From assembly GCA_022494885.1 (NCBI GenBank), contig JAGVSM010003683.1:81562-145561 (forward strand): DNA of 64,000 nucleotides, read 5' to 3'. The translations under genes and the position numbers were made by a program. The notes under the pieces were generated by a model. The model worked only from the letters and a program-made list of their open reading frames with translations. It searched no databases and had not been told where the DNA came from. Below, one piece after another: positions 54,553 through 64,000 of the stretch; position 1 is the first letter of the stretch, and each line of letters begins with the position of its first letter. This stretch comes from Micrasema longulum (lineage: Eukaryota > Arthropoda > Insecta > Trichoptera > Brachycentridae).

Positions 54553-54664
54553 AAAATACGGTAAGTGGTTATAAACAAATATTTACTTGCAGACTTTTAT
54601 ATGTCTAATTACATTTACATTTGTGCAACTACTATGGTAAAGTTGTCAAGTGAGATATGCATTT

Positions 54665-54722
54665 AAGGATAATTAGTAAATGTCTTTACGAATACACGAG
54701 TACGTCTTGAAATCTAAAGTTA
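54665..54722 (+). ncRNA. Hammerhead-like motif, copy 7 (degenerate)
   Basis: AATGTC, TTTACGA, ATACACGAGTACGTCTT and GAAATCTAAAG. Recognisable by order and by the AATTAGT flank. Probably inactive. Confidence 0.3.
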
Positions 54723-54729
54723 GTGGGTG

Positions 54730-55280
54730 GTTTTATACAAATATTTTACCTAGTTTAAGTTAAAATAATCAAATCAAAGAATTACGCGCTAACTTTATCA
54801 TTATTGCCAAGTATTGAAAATCATCAGGAAATCATTTTCGCAGACAAATAAATTACAATAATTACTCTGAGGAGAATTGAGTCCAGTTCTTTTCTACAAA
54901 AAAATCGTTCAATATAAAATTATTAAAGATAATCAAACATCATATTTTGAAAACGACTATATTTTTTGATACGTTTAGTTTCGAAAACTCATAAAACAGA
55001 TAAAGCCTTTTATATGGCTGAAAAAATTCGCCCCTGCACTGGGAATTCTAATGCATGTAAATCATACTACCCACTGTTTGATAGCGAGAGGGGGAATTAT
55101 TTTAACTTGAAAGTTTCGTACCTTTGAGTATTTTGCCATTGAGATATTTCAGGAAAAATAATCTAGTCGAGATTCAGAGTAGATACGTCAAATAATTTAT
55201 GATGGTATTCAGAAACATTATTTTCTTTCAAATTTGCCTTTTTTTTACCCGAAACGCAACGATTCAAAAGTTTACTATTA
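54730..55280. other. AT-rich spacer, nothing recognised
   Basis: No feature is supported. Confidence 0.4.
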
Positions 55281-55284
55281 TTTT

Positions 55285-55380
55285 TTTAGTGGTGCACAGA
55301 GCACATTTTCTACATGGAAGGTAAGATGATTAGTCTTACAATTTTGGTGCCAGTCCAGGAACTCGAAAATTATTTTAAAG
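55285..55380 (-). repeat. SINE-A 3' part
   Basis: The plus strand reads GTGGTGCACAGAGCAC, AAGGTAAGATGATTAGTC and CCAGTCCAGGAACTC, the complement of the SINE-A body. It is cut off by the LINE-like fragment that follows. Confidence 0.6.
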
Positions 55381-55384
55381 ACCG

Positions 55385-55615
55385 AGGATCTTCCTATCTC
55401 TTCTTCTTCTTGAGGTGCCTTGTCAGATCCTCCGACGTTGGCGATCACTAAACCGAAAGCATCTCGGTCCTGCGCTACTCCGCAGCCAGGACAACTGCTT
55501 ATTGTATGTATTCGCCATAGTGATTCCTGGGAAAAGATGACCAGAGTGGTTTCCCGTTGCCTTCTCTAGTGGATTTTTCTGTCGGGGTTACCTTTCCCTT
55601 TCCTTTCCTATCTCT
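55385..55615 (-). mobile_element. LINE-like C-terminal fragment
   Basis: The minus-strand frame gives SQESLWRIHTISSCPGC, then GVAQDRDAFGLVIANVGG and SDKAPQEEEE. The 'AQDRD-F----' end is typical of RTE/R4-type LINE proteins. An upstream stop is present. The lineage is not certain. Confidence 0.45.
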
Positions 55616-55619
55616 AGGA

Positions 55620-56635
55620 AACTCATATTAAGACTTTTTAATATTAAAAGTAGTTTTACAGGCATAAATAATAAATATATTTAATAATATATAACAAATA
55701 TATTTTTTTAGTAAATATAAAAATGAACACTCTACAAATACGACGAAAATGCTATTTCAATTCGTGGCATTCTTGCATTCATTCTCTAACTGACCTTTGT
55801 TGTGAAAAAACGTTATGCTACGCAGAAAAATGCCATTGTATGTTATAAGAAAATTATTTCATTGCACTGTTCTGTGAAAAATGTAGAAGTTTATCGTCTC
55901 ATTTGTAAAAACGATCCAAATAATTGAGTAAGTACATAATTAGTAATATTTTTCAATTACATTTTGTAAAATTCTTAAGAAAACAAAAGACACCGAAAGC
56001 CAATATCGTTGGCATGGTAGCAAGTTACAAAGAAATACATACTAAAGAAATATGTAAAAAAAAACAATTGTTGAGAACAGCGTTATATTCGCTTTAATTT
56101 AGGTGGAGCTAGTATAGGAATAATGTGTCTATTTTTGGAAGACATATTTCTTTTTCGGAAATATTAATTAACCATGTTTTTTAAGCCAGTTTTTGTTTTT
56201 TATTTTTGGCTCAAACATGACTTATTACATTGTGATAGCCGGTTACACTAAAACTCAATTAATAGGAATCATTGTTTCTTTGTCCAGCAAAATTTTACCT
56301 TTGACGATAGGGTAACCTTTATTTTTCCAAACCTAATGGGAAAAGTATAGAAGATACAGGTAAAAATGTTGTAATTAAAAAATCATTTGTCTTGTAAAAG
56401 CATGATTATTTGTATAACATTTGTCTACATCAGTGGATGCTGATGAAATATCATTTAGTGATGATATCATGGAATTTAAACAAAACGAAATAAATATTAT
56501 CTAAAATCGAGGTACATTTAAAAAGAAAAAAACAATTTGGAAAAGTAACAATAAGATTTTAGTGAAAAAGAAAGGGACTAGAATACGAGAACGTGATAAG
56601 TTTGCGGTGTACAGTAGGAGAGGATTTCATTTTAT
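55620..56635. other. AT-rich stretch, no gene seen
   Basis: Nothing recognised on either strand. Confidence 0.4.
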
Positions 56636-56639
56636 AAAC

Positions 56640-57245
56640 ATATTTATTGTAATATTGCCATGCTCGGGATCAATTTAAACGGGCTAGCCCTTGCTTTGTT
56701 GCAACAGAGAGGGAAAACATTTTTGGAAGGCAATATGGAAGTCTAGGTAATAACAAGGCTTATGACCTGTCATTGGCTGGTTCAAGTGGCCACTTTACAC
56801 GCTGCGTAACATTCATAATTCTGCCTATGTTTTAACATTCAAATTTTCTTAACTCTCCATCTGTTGACTTTTGTGAAGAAAAAGATCTGAAACCTTTATC
56901 GTGGGGGTGAGATTTCGACCTAGGTACACAAAACAATGTTGAATTAAATAACTGGTAAATAAACAAGCATATTTTTTTTTCAGGCGTAGCTTAGTGGATG
57001 AATTTGTTCAGCCGAATAAATTTACCCACATGATAAGGGTTTCAGATCTTTTACTTCACAACAGGCAACAGATAGATATTTGATAAATGCAGGTGTTTAA
57101 ACAAAGGTAAAAAAGTGAATATTACACAGTGTGTAAAATGGCCACTTAAAACAGCCAACGACAGGTCATTAAGCCCTGTAAACGCCTGGACTTCCATATT
57201 CCCTTCTCAAAAAAAAATTCTCACTCCGTTTCAACAAATAATGTT
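56640..57245. mobile_element. FB foldback, complete inner part
   Basis: Left arm (TTGCAACAGAGAGGGAAAAC, GGCTTATGACCTGTCATTGG, TAAGTGGCC-like) and right arm (ATGGCCACTTAAAACAGCC, GACAGGTCATTAAGCCCTG, TTCCATATTCCCTTCTC) flank a centre with TTCAGGCGTAGCTTAGTGG. The outermost termini are missing on both sides. It abuts the next FB copy. Confidence 0.8.
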
Positions 57246-58066
57246 GTTTTTATTTAAATTTGTTGCAAGAGAGAGGGAAAACATTTTTAAGAACGGAATT
57301 TTATTTTATTTATTTCGAATACAAACAGGTGTACAGGTTAAATTGATATTAAACAAAAAAACACTATTTAAAATGTATACATAGTAGGGCCTGCCATCCA
57401 ATTATATGTATTCACTAAATAATACTGTAATAAAGCGACGACAGCTTGAAGTTTAAACTATATAAATAATAAATAAACTATATATTAAAATAAGATAAAT
57501 ATGGACAAAACAAGGAGATACTGGAAAAGAAAAAAAGGAAATTGAAAAGGAGTGGTAAAGGATGATTGAAAGAAAGTAAAAATGGAATATTGCATTCGAT
57601 TTGATGATTAAATGAATTATGAATGAAGAGCATGAATCAAGCCTATTAATTCTCTTCTGTACATATTGTATGGGATGTTAAGTATATCAAGACTTTTTTG
57701 ATTTTTTTTTGTTAAATGTTTCACATATATGAGAGATAGTTGAATGTTTCCGATGATTAGTTTTAATTTTAACAATATAAATATAGGAGTCTAGGCATTT
57801 ACAGGGCTTATGACCTGTCATTGGGTGGTTTAAGTGGCCACTTTACACACTGTGTAATGTTTACCATTCTGCCATTGCTTGAACATCTAATTTTCTCAAC
57901 TCTTCCATCTGTTGACTTTTGTGAAGTAAACTCGAATCCCATATTCCCTTCTCAAAAATGTTTTTCCTCTCTGTTGCAACAAATTTTAATAAGAACTAGT
58001 CCCTAGGGAGGAAATCCAGCCAGTCTGCAAGCATTTAGACATACTCAAAACATTGTTGAAAATTGT
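57246..58066. mobile_element. FB foldback with nested insertion and intact right terminus
   Basis: The left arm starts TTGTTGCAAGAGAGAGGG and breaks at AACGGAAT. After the insert (57299-57783) it resumes with GGAGTCTAGGCATTTACAGG. The right arm has TTCCCTTCTCAAAAATG, then AGTCCCTAGGGAGGAAATCC and CATACTCAAAACATTGTT. The centre of the palindrome is deleted, joining GTGAAGTAAACTC to the right arm. Confidence 0.8.
57299..57783 (-). mobile_element. Retroelement tail nested in FB, antisense
   Basis: It lies between FB segments that are contiguous elsewhere. The plus strand begins TTTATTTTATTTATTTCG (complement of an A-rich tail), then AATACAAACAGGTGTACAGG. The tail resembles the nested block at 6268-6783. 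No protein motif is readable. Confidence 0.55.
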
Positions 58067-58069
58067 TTT

Positions 58070-58580
58070 TATTGATTTTATTACAGTGAATAACCACAAA
58101 GTTAGTGCTTCAAGTATAATATTTATCTTTTGACATTATTTTAAATTCCACTTATTCATAATTTGACTGTCCCGATTTAGTACAGAAGCATGTTGTTTCT
58201 GCTTCTGGGTCACTCAAAACGTCAGAGCTACCAGCGGGGATAGTAAAGTGCGGGTCGCGCCCCAGTTTTACCGTCAACTGCCAATATACTGCGACGTTAT
58301 TGTAACCCGTTTAGCTCCATCGCGCGCTACTTAGTTCCCGAGGATTTTCTGTCACTTTGTTGGCGTCAAGGTGAATTTGTAAGGTGCTTTCTTCAGTTAC
58401 TTGGAATAGCGTAAGACTCTAAACCTTGGACTAGAGAAATTGCATTTCTTGTAGCTTATATTCCCTTCAAGGATGCGGGTTCTTTATGGGTGAATATTAT
58501 TCATAAAGTGCATGATTGTCCAATAAACAAAATCGAATACAATTATGCTTACACAAAAATGTTACTAAAAGTATATTCTC
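58070..58580. other. Complex non-coding block, unassigned
   Basis: The segment 58180-58420 has balanced composition (GTGCGGGTCGCGCCCCAG, CATCGCGCGCTAC) and no open frame. It lies between an FB end and a LINE, and could be single-copy host sequence or part of a longer element. Confidence 0.3.
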
Positions 58581-58585
58581 TCGTC

Positions 58586-59165
58586 TAATATAGACTCGCC
58601 TACAATCTGTATTGAATGCTGCAGCGAGACATATTTTCGGTATCTCAAAGTTCAGTCATATCACCCCACTACTTCGGGAACTACACTGGCTACGTTTTCC
58701 ACAGAGGATCGAATACAAACTCTGTTGGCTTATGTATAAGTCACTGCACAACTCTACTCCGGTATATCTAAGGGAACTACGCATTCCAGATGAACTAGCT
58801 GACAAGCGTCTTACAATTAGATAAGCTACGTCCACGGTGAGAGGAAAAGTTATTATACCTCTACGCAAACAGCGCACTAAATTTAGTAAACGCGCATTTG
58901 CGGTTGCAGGCCCTATGGCATGGAATGCTCTCCCAGCAGAGGTGCGAGGGTGTGAAAGTGAAGTGATGTTTCGGAAAAAAACTTAAAACTCACTTGTTCT
59001 CTAAATCATTTTAATAAATCCGTAGCATGTGACAACAAAATAAATGGTTTTAATTAAATTACAAATTTAAAAGCCTCAATTAAATGTATTTAACAATAGA
59101 ATCACTATGTAAAGCGCCCTTGAGGTATTTTATTCCAAAAATTGCACTATATAAGTTATCCATAG
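58586..59165 (+). mobile_element. CR1-like LINE ORF2 C-terminus and 3' UTR, best copy
   Basis: One frame runs about 130 codons with a single in-frame stop (58822-58824): RLQSVLNAAARHIFGIS, HITPLLRELHWLRFPQR, YKLCWLMYKSLHNSTP, then RKQRTKFSKRAFAVAGP, MAWNALPAEVRGCESEV and MFRKK. This is the thumb and C-terminal region of CR1/L2-type RTs. The 3' UTR (AAAGCGCCCTTGAGGTATTT, ATAAGTTATCCATAGT) is shared with copies at 6.8 and 25.0 kb. The copy is 5'-truncated and lacks the palm. Confidence 0.9.
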
Positions 59166-59279
59166 TAATAATAATAATTATAACAACAATATTTTTACAT
59201 ATTGATTACAACTGGTAGATGGTTAATTTCTTCGATCCTGGGACTGTAAAGCAAGGTTTAAATTTCACAATACGCGTGT

Positions 59280-60510
59280 TCGAAGAAAATGGGAGACATT
59301 TGATTTTATGTATGTTTAAAAAACACTGTGAAACGATTTCGAACAAAGCAATGCGAATTCTTGGGTTTGTCATTAAAAATACGAAACATTTTTAAAGCAT
59401 TGAATTAATTCAATTATTGTGCTGCTCACTGGTGAGGTCTGAGTTAGAATATGCATTTAAAATCTGGTCACCTATTTATAATGTAAATATTGATAACTTA
59501 GAGAGAGTCCAGAGAAAGTTTCTATGCTATGTAAACTTTAAGATGGGTCTACCTCTTTCTGAGATATCATATATTTTTTTATAAGAAAATTTGCATGTAT
59601 CCTTTCTTTCAACTAGACGCATAGTAGCTGATGTTAATGAATTTGTTTTAAATAAGCGAAAAATATTTGTCATTTTTGGTAAAATTGACAAAAGCCAGAG
59701 TGGCGTAGAATTGAGGTATGATAAGACCTTAAAATGCAGGTAGTGTCTTAGCAATTAGGTCGGAAAAATATATACCGGAGATTCAATTTCCGGATACGAT
59801 TTTGGCCACCACCAAAAGCGTTGGTTAAAGCTGCTTAGAAGTTTATTTAACCCGTGAAGACGCAATTTTTTTTTTATTAATTAAAAAAATAATTTTACAA
59901 CATATTCAAAACCCTCTTTTCATAAAAAAAATGTTCTGACGAAACATTGAAAACCAAATATTTTAAAAAGAAAATTGGTAATTTTCGTAAGTTAACATAG
60001 TATTTTCAATAAAAATAAACATTCTCTTGAATAATTATTTGTTCTAAGTAATAAATGTTTTTAAAAGATGAACATTTTAAACCAATTAAAAAAAAACTAT
60101 CCATGAACTCCGTATAATATACGACTTTTGCTTATAGACATCTCTCATTTATCGCACCGAGGGTGATCAATGTTTTGGAAAAGCGTATTAAGCTCTCAAG
60201 GAAAAAACTATTTTTAAGAAAGAAATTAGCAACTGGATTTTTCTTAGTGGGAGGAATTTGAGTAGGAATCTCATTGATGATTTTCCGAATGTTTGAGTTT
60301 ACTGTTTTTCATATTGATGTGCCGTATGTATGTTTATTTTTTTAATTATTTTTTCTTTTTCTCATCCTCTATTGGTGGTGATATGCTCAGTTGTATGTGT
60401 CAAATAATTGTTCGTCCTATCTCAATACAGAACTTTTAGTCCCATGGAGTAGGGACTTATGTCTCAAATAATGTACAATAAACTTATGTTTGTAAATAAA
60501 TGAATAAATA
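59280..60510 (+). mobile_element. Jockey-like LINE ORF2 C-terminal half with 3' UTR
   Basis: Frames give HCETISNKAMRILGFVIK, LLCCSLVRSELEYAFKIW, SPIYNVNIDNLERVQRK and FLCYVNFKMGLPLSEIS. Near 60130 it reads FIAPRVINVLEKRIKLSR. The order is correct, but about 370 bases between 59745 and 60115 are unreadable, and stops occur. The 3' end is TAAATAAATGAATAAATAAA near 60500. Related to the antisense copy at 33.2-34.1 kb. Confidence 0.85.
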
Positions 60511-60519
60511 AACATGCAA

Positions 60520-60875
60520 AACCGGTGGACCGATAGCGCTGTCAAAACGTCTTAAAAAGAACACAATAGGAATTTTTCTCATTTTCCACGCCGACAGCCT
60601 CCGAATTAATACGTAAATTATTTTTACCATTCTAAACTAAGTGAAAAATACAACTTATACAAGTACAATTATGCTTGTTTTTCAAATGATTATTCAAATT
60701 TATGTTGACGTTATAATTTTAATTTTTGGTGTTCTTTAATAATATGTACGATTCCGCTTTCCATTATGTATGTATCTTTGTTTGAATAAATAAATTATAA
60801 ATGAAAAGAAAAAGAGTAAACTTCATATTATGATATTATATAATACTCACGACTTACAAAACTCTAAATAACTAT
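60520..60875. other. AT-rich spacer, nothing recognised
   Basis: No feature is supported. Confidence 0.4.
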
Positions 60876-60879
60876 AATT

Positions 60880-61640
60880 AAATAATATTTACTTTAATGA
60901 ACCAACAACGGAGCTTATCGCAAAAAAAAAAAACAATAATAAAATGGCTTTGGCAATAAGCAAATGAAAACGACGATATATTTGAGAATTGCCGACGATG
61001 AACGCCAATCGCGAGTTCCGACGTACGCACGGTAATCGATAAATTCACATCACGTGATAAAGCAAACACCTCAATTTCATACCTATTGGTTAGTTTTCAG
61101 ATTACTTCCCGACAATAGTAAAATGACCATATAAACACAATAGCATGGATATAGCCCCGATCCCTGATGGTTGAGTGACAATAGCGACCACTTTTACCAT
61201 TCGCGCTTTATAGGGTTGGAATATGTCAGGAACTAAAAATAACTTGTGGATTTGACAAGCGCTAGTGTGAATGCGAGTATTCTCGTGAAGAACGAAACAA
61301 GGGTAATATTGATTTACCCGCCTCAAATCCATTAAAGTCGATGCTGGGTGAAGTGAACCGTTAATAACTGAAATAACGATTGCCCATCGCCTTTATTCCT
61401 TTATTGGGTGGAGTAAGACCTTTGAATTTTTGCCCGGGTGACTGGTCTCGACTAAAAGGCGGATGGCGACTTAATGCTACCCACATACAGTACAATAGGG
61501 TAGCACTCACGTTCATACCGACCAGGAAATATAATAGCGCTTGATTAATAAATGGGGCGCTTTCTTAAGAAACAACACTATTGCGCATAGCTTTTATGTC
61601 CATTCTGATTCTCTGCACGGATTGCCCCGTGTGTAACTTA
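60880..61640. promoter_or_regulatory. Long complex non-coding block, possible enhancer
   Basis: About 700 bases with balanced composition and no repeat shared in the window, unlike the surrounding DNA. It has words such as ATCACGTGATAAAG, GCGCTTTATAGGG and GCCCGGGTGACTGG. Two short minus-strand frames (60878-61069 and 61102-61332) have no domain. The block could be conserved regulatory sequence; conservation cannot be judged from one genome. Confidence 0.3.
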
Positions 61641-61649
61641 CACACGTTT

Positions 61650-62090
61650 AATACTTTGAAAAATAATTATTTATTTATTTTATTTGGGAAATAAACGAAA
61701 ATTGTAACAACAGTCAATTAAAAATTTCCACACTGGTGTAAGCTTTTGATTAAATACATTATCGGTATCAAAATAAAAGCAATGAACAATTAAGAAATGT
61801 TAAGCACTTAGAAGTTGCAAATAAAATAAAAATACATATATTTAAACACGGTTATGAAAATCAAGTAAATGGAAACAAGATAAATTTGAATTTAAAGAAC
61901 AAGAAAATAAAAAAGTTGTATAAAAATAATGTAAAAAGTAAAAATTATAATAATAAACAAACGAGTACATACATTATTACTGACATCGTAAAACTAAACG
62001 GATGTTCTGTCTATGAGAAATTTTCTTTTTTTCATATGGAGCATTTATGTTTTAATATGTTTGTTTTATTCTTTACTAGGAGCTCTTATT
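61650..62090. other. AT-rich spacer, nothing recognised
   Basis: The Lys/Asn-rich plus frame at 61886-62092 comes from A-rich sequence and is not supported. Confidence 0.4.
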
Positions 62091-62095
62091 AATTT

Positions 62096-63006
62096 TATTT
62101 AAACTTTGTAGCAACAGAGAGGAAAAACATTTTAAGGGGATATGGAAGTCTATGTATTACATGGCTTACGACCTGTCAATGGCTGGCTTAAGTGGCCACT
62201 TTACACACTGTGTAATATTCACCATTCTGCTTATGCTTAAACATTCACATTTCTTTATCTCTTCCAGTTGGTTAAACTAACTCGGTGATTCTTAACCGGG
62301 GGACCGGGGCACCGGCGCCCCCTTATGGGCGTTTTGAAGTTCTAACGGGGCTTTTTTAGTTTTTTAGCATTTAGGGGGCGCTTCAGAAGATCGATTCAAA
62401 AGAAAATTATTGTATTTATGTGATATTAATAAAACTTATAAGGAAAAAAACATAAATGCTTATAAAACTAATATTCTGTTTTATTATACTTTTCATGTTT
62501 TTTTAAATGTAGTAGGAAATACATTGGATACAATAAATATCTTCATAGAGAAAAGCGTACATCTTTAATTTTGGTTTTTGTTCGGGTATTAATTTTACTG
62601 TGGTAAAGTGGGCAATTCTTTTAATACGGTTAAGAAACACAAAACTAACTGGAACAAGAAATAGTATAAAAATTGGACAATTGTTTTTAGGTGTTGCCTA
62701 GTAGATGAATTGGTTCAGCCGGATGAATCTCACCCACGCCCACGTGATACAGGTTTTAGGTTTTTTTTAAACTCACAAAAGCCAACAGATGGAAGAGTTA
62801 AGAAAATGTTAATGTTTAAACATAGGCAAAATGGTGAATGCTACACAGCGTGTAAAGGGGTCACTTAAATCAGCCAATGAAACGTCATAAGCCCTGTCCC
62901 TTCTCAAATGTTTTGCCTCTCAGTTGCGACAAATTTAGATTTAAGAAACTCCCTAGGGAGGAAATTCAGCCCGTCTACAAACATTTGGACATTCTCAAAA
63001 CATTGT
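62096..63006. mobile_element. FB foldback carrying a hAT-like MITE
   Basis: Left arm GTAGCAACAGAGAGGAAAAA, CTTACGACCTGTCAATGGC and TTAAGTGGCCACTTTACAC. After the insert it continues GGTGTTGCCTAGTAGATGAA and GAATCTCACCCACG, then the right arm with ACTCCCTAGGGAGGAAATTC and ACATTCTCAAAACATTGTT. Without the insert this is a nearly complete FB of about 550 bases. The left outer terminus is missing. Confidence 0.8.
62283..62642. mobile_element. hAT-like MITE (360 bp)
   Basis: Left end CGGTGATTCTTAACC; right end on the minus strand TTGTGTTTCTTAACC. It is flanked by the perfect 8-base duplication AACTAACT (62275-62282 and 62643-62650). An 8-bp duplication and the 'CAGTGGTTCTCAACC'-like end are hAT hallmarks. 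The 5' part is G/C-rich (GGGGACCGGGGCACCGGC) and the rest AT-rich. Non-coding. Confidence 0.85.
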
Positions 63007-63009
63007 TAG

Positions 63010-63295
63010 GTAAACGCATGTTTCTTACTTGTGAAACTTGTGGAAAAGACATCTGATATTTTCTTCATATATAATATTGGTTTTATTTCAACCTAGTAGC
63101 TTTCTTTTATTTTCAAATGAGAATTACGATAAAATATAATTCATATTCCGTTGCGTGTGAAGATTTATCATAAACCCCACATTATTTTAATGAAAAATAA
63201 AAAAAAATCCTAACTTATTTTTAAGGGGTTTTTTTTAATTAATGATCATTCCCTTTCCGAACCCAAAGGTGAAAAGGTCACTTTTTTCATTAACC
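63010..63295. other. AT-rich spacer, nothing recognised
   Basis: No feature is supported. Confidence 0.4.
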
Positions 63296-63299
63296 AAAT

Positions 63300-63465
63300 G
63301 CAACATTTTTCGATCATCTGTAACATAAAGTAAAATGATCAGTTTTACTCTTCGGAAGCCAGTCCAGAAAGAATGTAATATGTCCGTTTAAACAATATTT
63401 TAAACCATACTTAACTTGCACCCCCAGGAATCGAACTAAGGACCTCGAGAATTGCCATTATCATT
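63300..63465 (-). repeat. SINE-A, partial
   Basis: On the plus strand GATCAGTTTTACTCTTCGG, then AAGCCAGTCCAGAAAG and CCCCCAGGAATCGAACTAAG are the complement of the body and B box. The head end near 63450 is degraded. Confidence 0.6.
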
Positions 63466-63640
63466 TACAACTGCGAATTATTTTCATACCTATATTAATT
63501 GAATGATTAACCTCGCATTCATTCATTAGACGTACCTGTAGAAATTATAATGGACTCACTATTGATGTAGATATTTTTAACTGCACGTTGCATTTGTACA
63601 GAAAATTTCTTCATTGGGTCGATTATTTGAGATAGTTTCT
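63466..63640. other. Spacer, nothing recognised
   Basis: AT-rich with no supported feature. Confidence 0.35.
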
Positions 63641-63645
63641 GAATG

Positions 63646-64000
63646 TGCATCTTGAGTGGTTTATGCCATGTATATGTGCCGCATGTAATGTATATGTTTG
63701 TGTATGTTTTATATGTGCGTTAATGTGTGTGCGTGGATGGCTCGGAGTGTACATTTGGTATTTTTATTTATATTAATTTATTACCTCCATTGGCCGCAAA
63801 TATTAACAATTTTTCTTTTCGTGAGAAGTGATTGAAATTCTTAGTTATTTAATTTTTTTGTCACATTTAATGTTTATATCTTTTGCATTATTTATGAAAA
63901 CTTAACTGTTTTTTTTTGTTAAAAAAATGTTGTTTTTAATACTTATTATGTATGACTGTATGTTTTCTGAATAAAATGAAATAAAATAAAAATAAAATTA
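63646..64000 (+). mobile_element. Retroelement 3' tail, copy 2, reaching the window end
   Basis: GTGCATCTTGAGTGGTTTAT, GCGTGGATGGCTCGGAGTG and TGTATGACTGTATGTTTTCT match copy 1 at 9810-10141 nearly base for base outside a variable middle. It ends in AATAAAATGAAATAAAATAA, cut off by the window edge. Confidence 0.75.

Overview
The window reads as a gene-poor, AT-rich stretch of an animal nuclear genome. An arthropod, probably an insect, fits best. The reasons are a broken Tc1/mariner transposase of an arthropod-like type, several decayed non-LTR retrotransposon (LINE) families, piggyBac- and hAT-like elements, Helitron-like ends and tRNA-derived SINEs. Some short motifs resemble repeats common in moths, but the order cannot be fixed from this sequence. 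No bacterial, organellar or viral gene organisation is visible. I find no complete protein-coding host gene. Nearly every interpretable feature is a transposable-element relic, and most short open frames are chance or lie inside repeats.

Layout. 0-10 kb: LINE tails, a SINE, a tRNA-like relic inside a foldback element, a palindromic element ending in GAAACCGGT motifs, and a LINE carrying nested insertions (5.6-6.9 kb). 10-20 kb: LINE reverse-transcriptase and RNase H relics, SINEs, a short exon-like segment (12.3 kb) and a complex non-coding block (16.1 kb). 20-30 kb: the mariner relic, the first full copy of an unclassified MITE, Helitron-like sequence, a second palindromic GAAACCGGT element and the first hammerhead-like motif. 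30-40 kb: SINE clusters, a LINE, two more MITE copies and a solo LTR inside one of them. 40-50 kb: LINE fragments, a non-autonomous piggyBac-like element, an unusual GC-rich promoter-like island (45.0 kb) and a dense run of foldback arms. 50-64 kb: hammerhead-like motifs, a Helitron-like 3' end, two large foldback copies with nested insertions, two readable LINE 3' ends, and the second copy of a retroelement tail first seen near 9.8 kb.

Relationships. Families used below are: SINE-A, SINE-B and SINE-C (three tRNA-headed SINEs); FB (a foldback element with very long inverted arms, copies throughout); MITE-1 (about 430 bp, 4-bp target duplications); and several LINE lineages seen as C-terminal fragments. 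Insertion order can be read directly: an LTR lies inside MITE-1, MITE-1 lies inside an FB arm, a hAT MITE lies inside FB, and a retroelement tail lies inside FB and inside a LINE tail.

The most interesting signals are repeated hammerhead-ribozyme-like motifs (CTGANGA ... GAAACCGGTA ... GACA), in which paired positions appear to change together, and a GC-rich ETS/CRE/E-box/YY1-like cluster that abuts a start codon and may mark the only real host gene start here. All family names rest on motif recognition by eye; no alignment or search was run.
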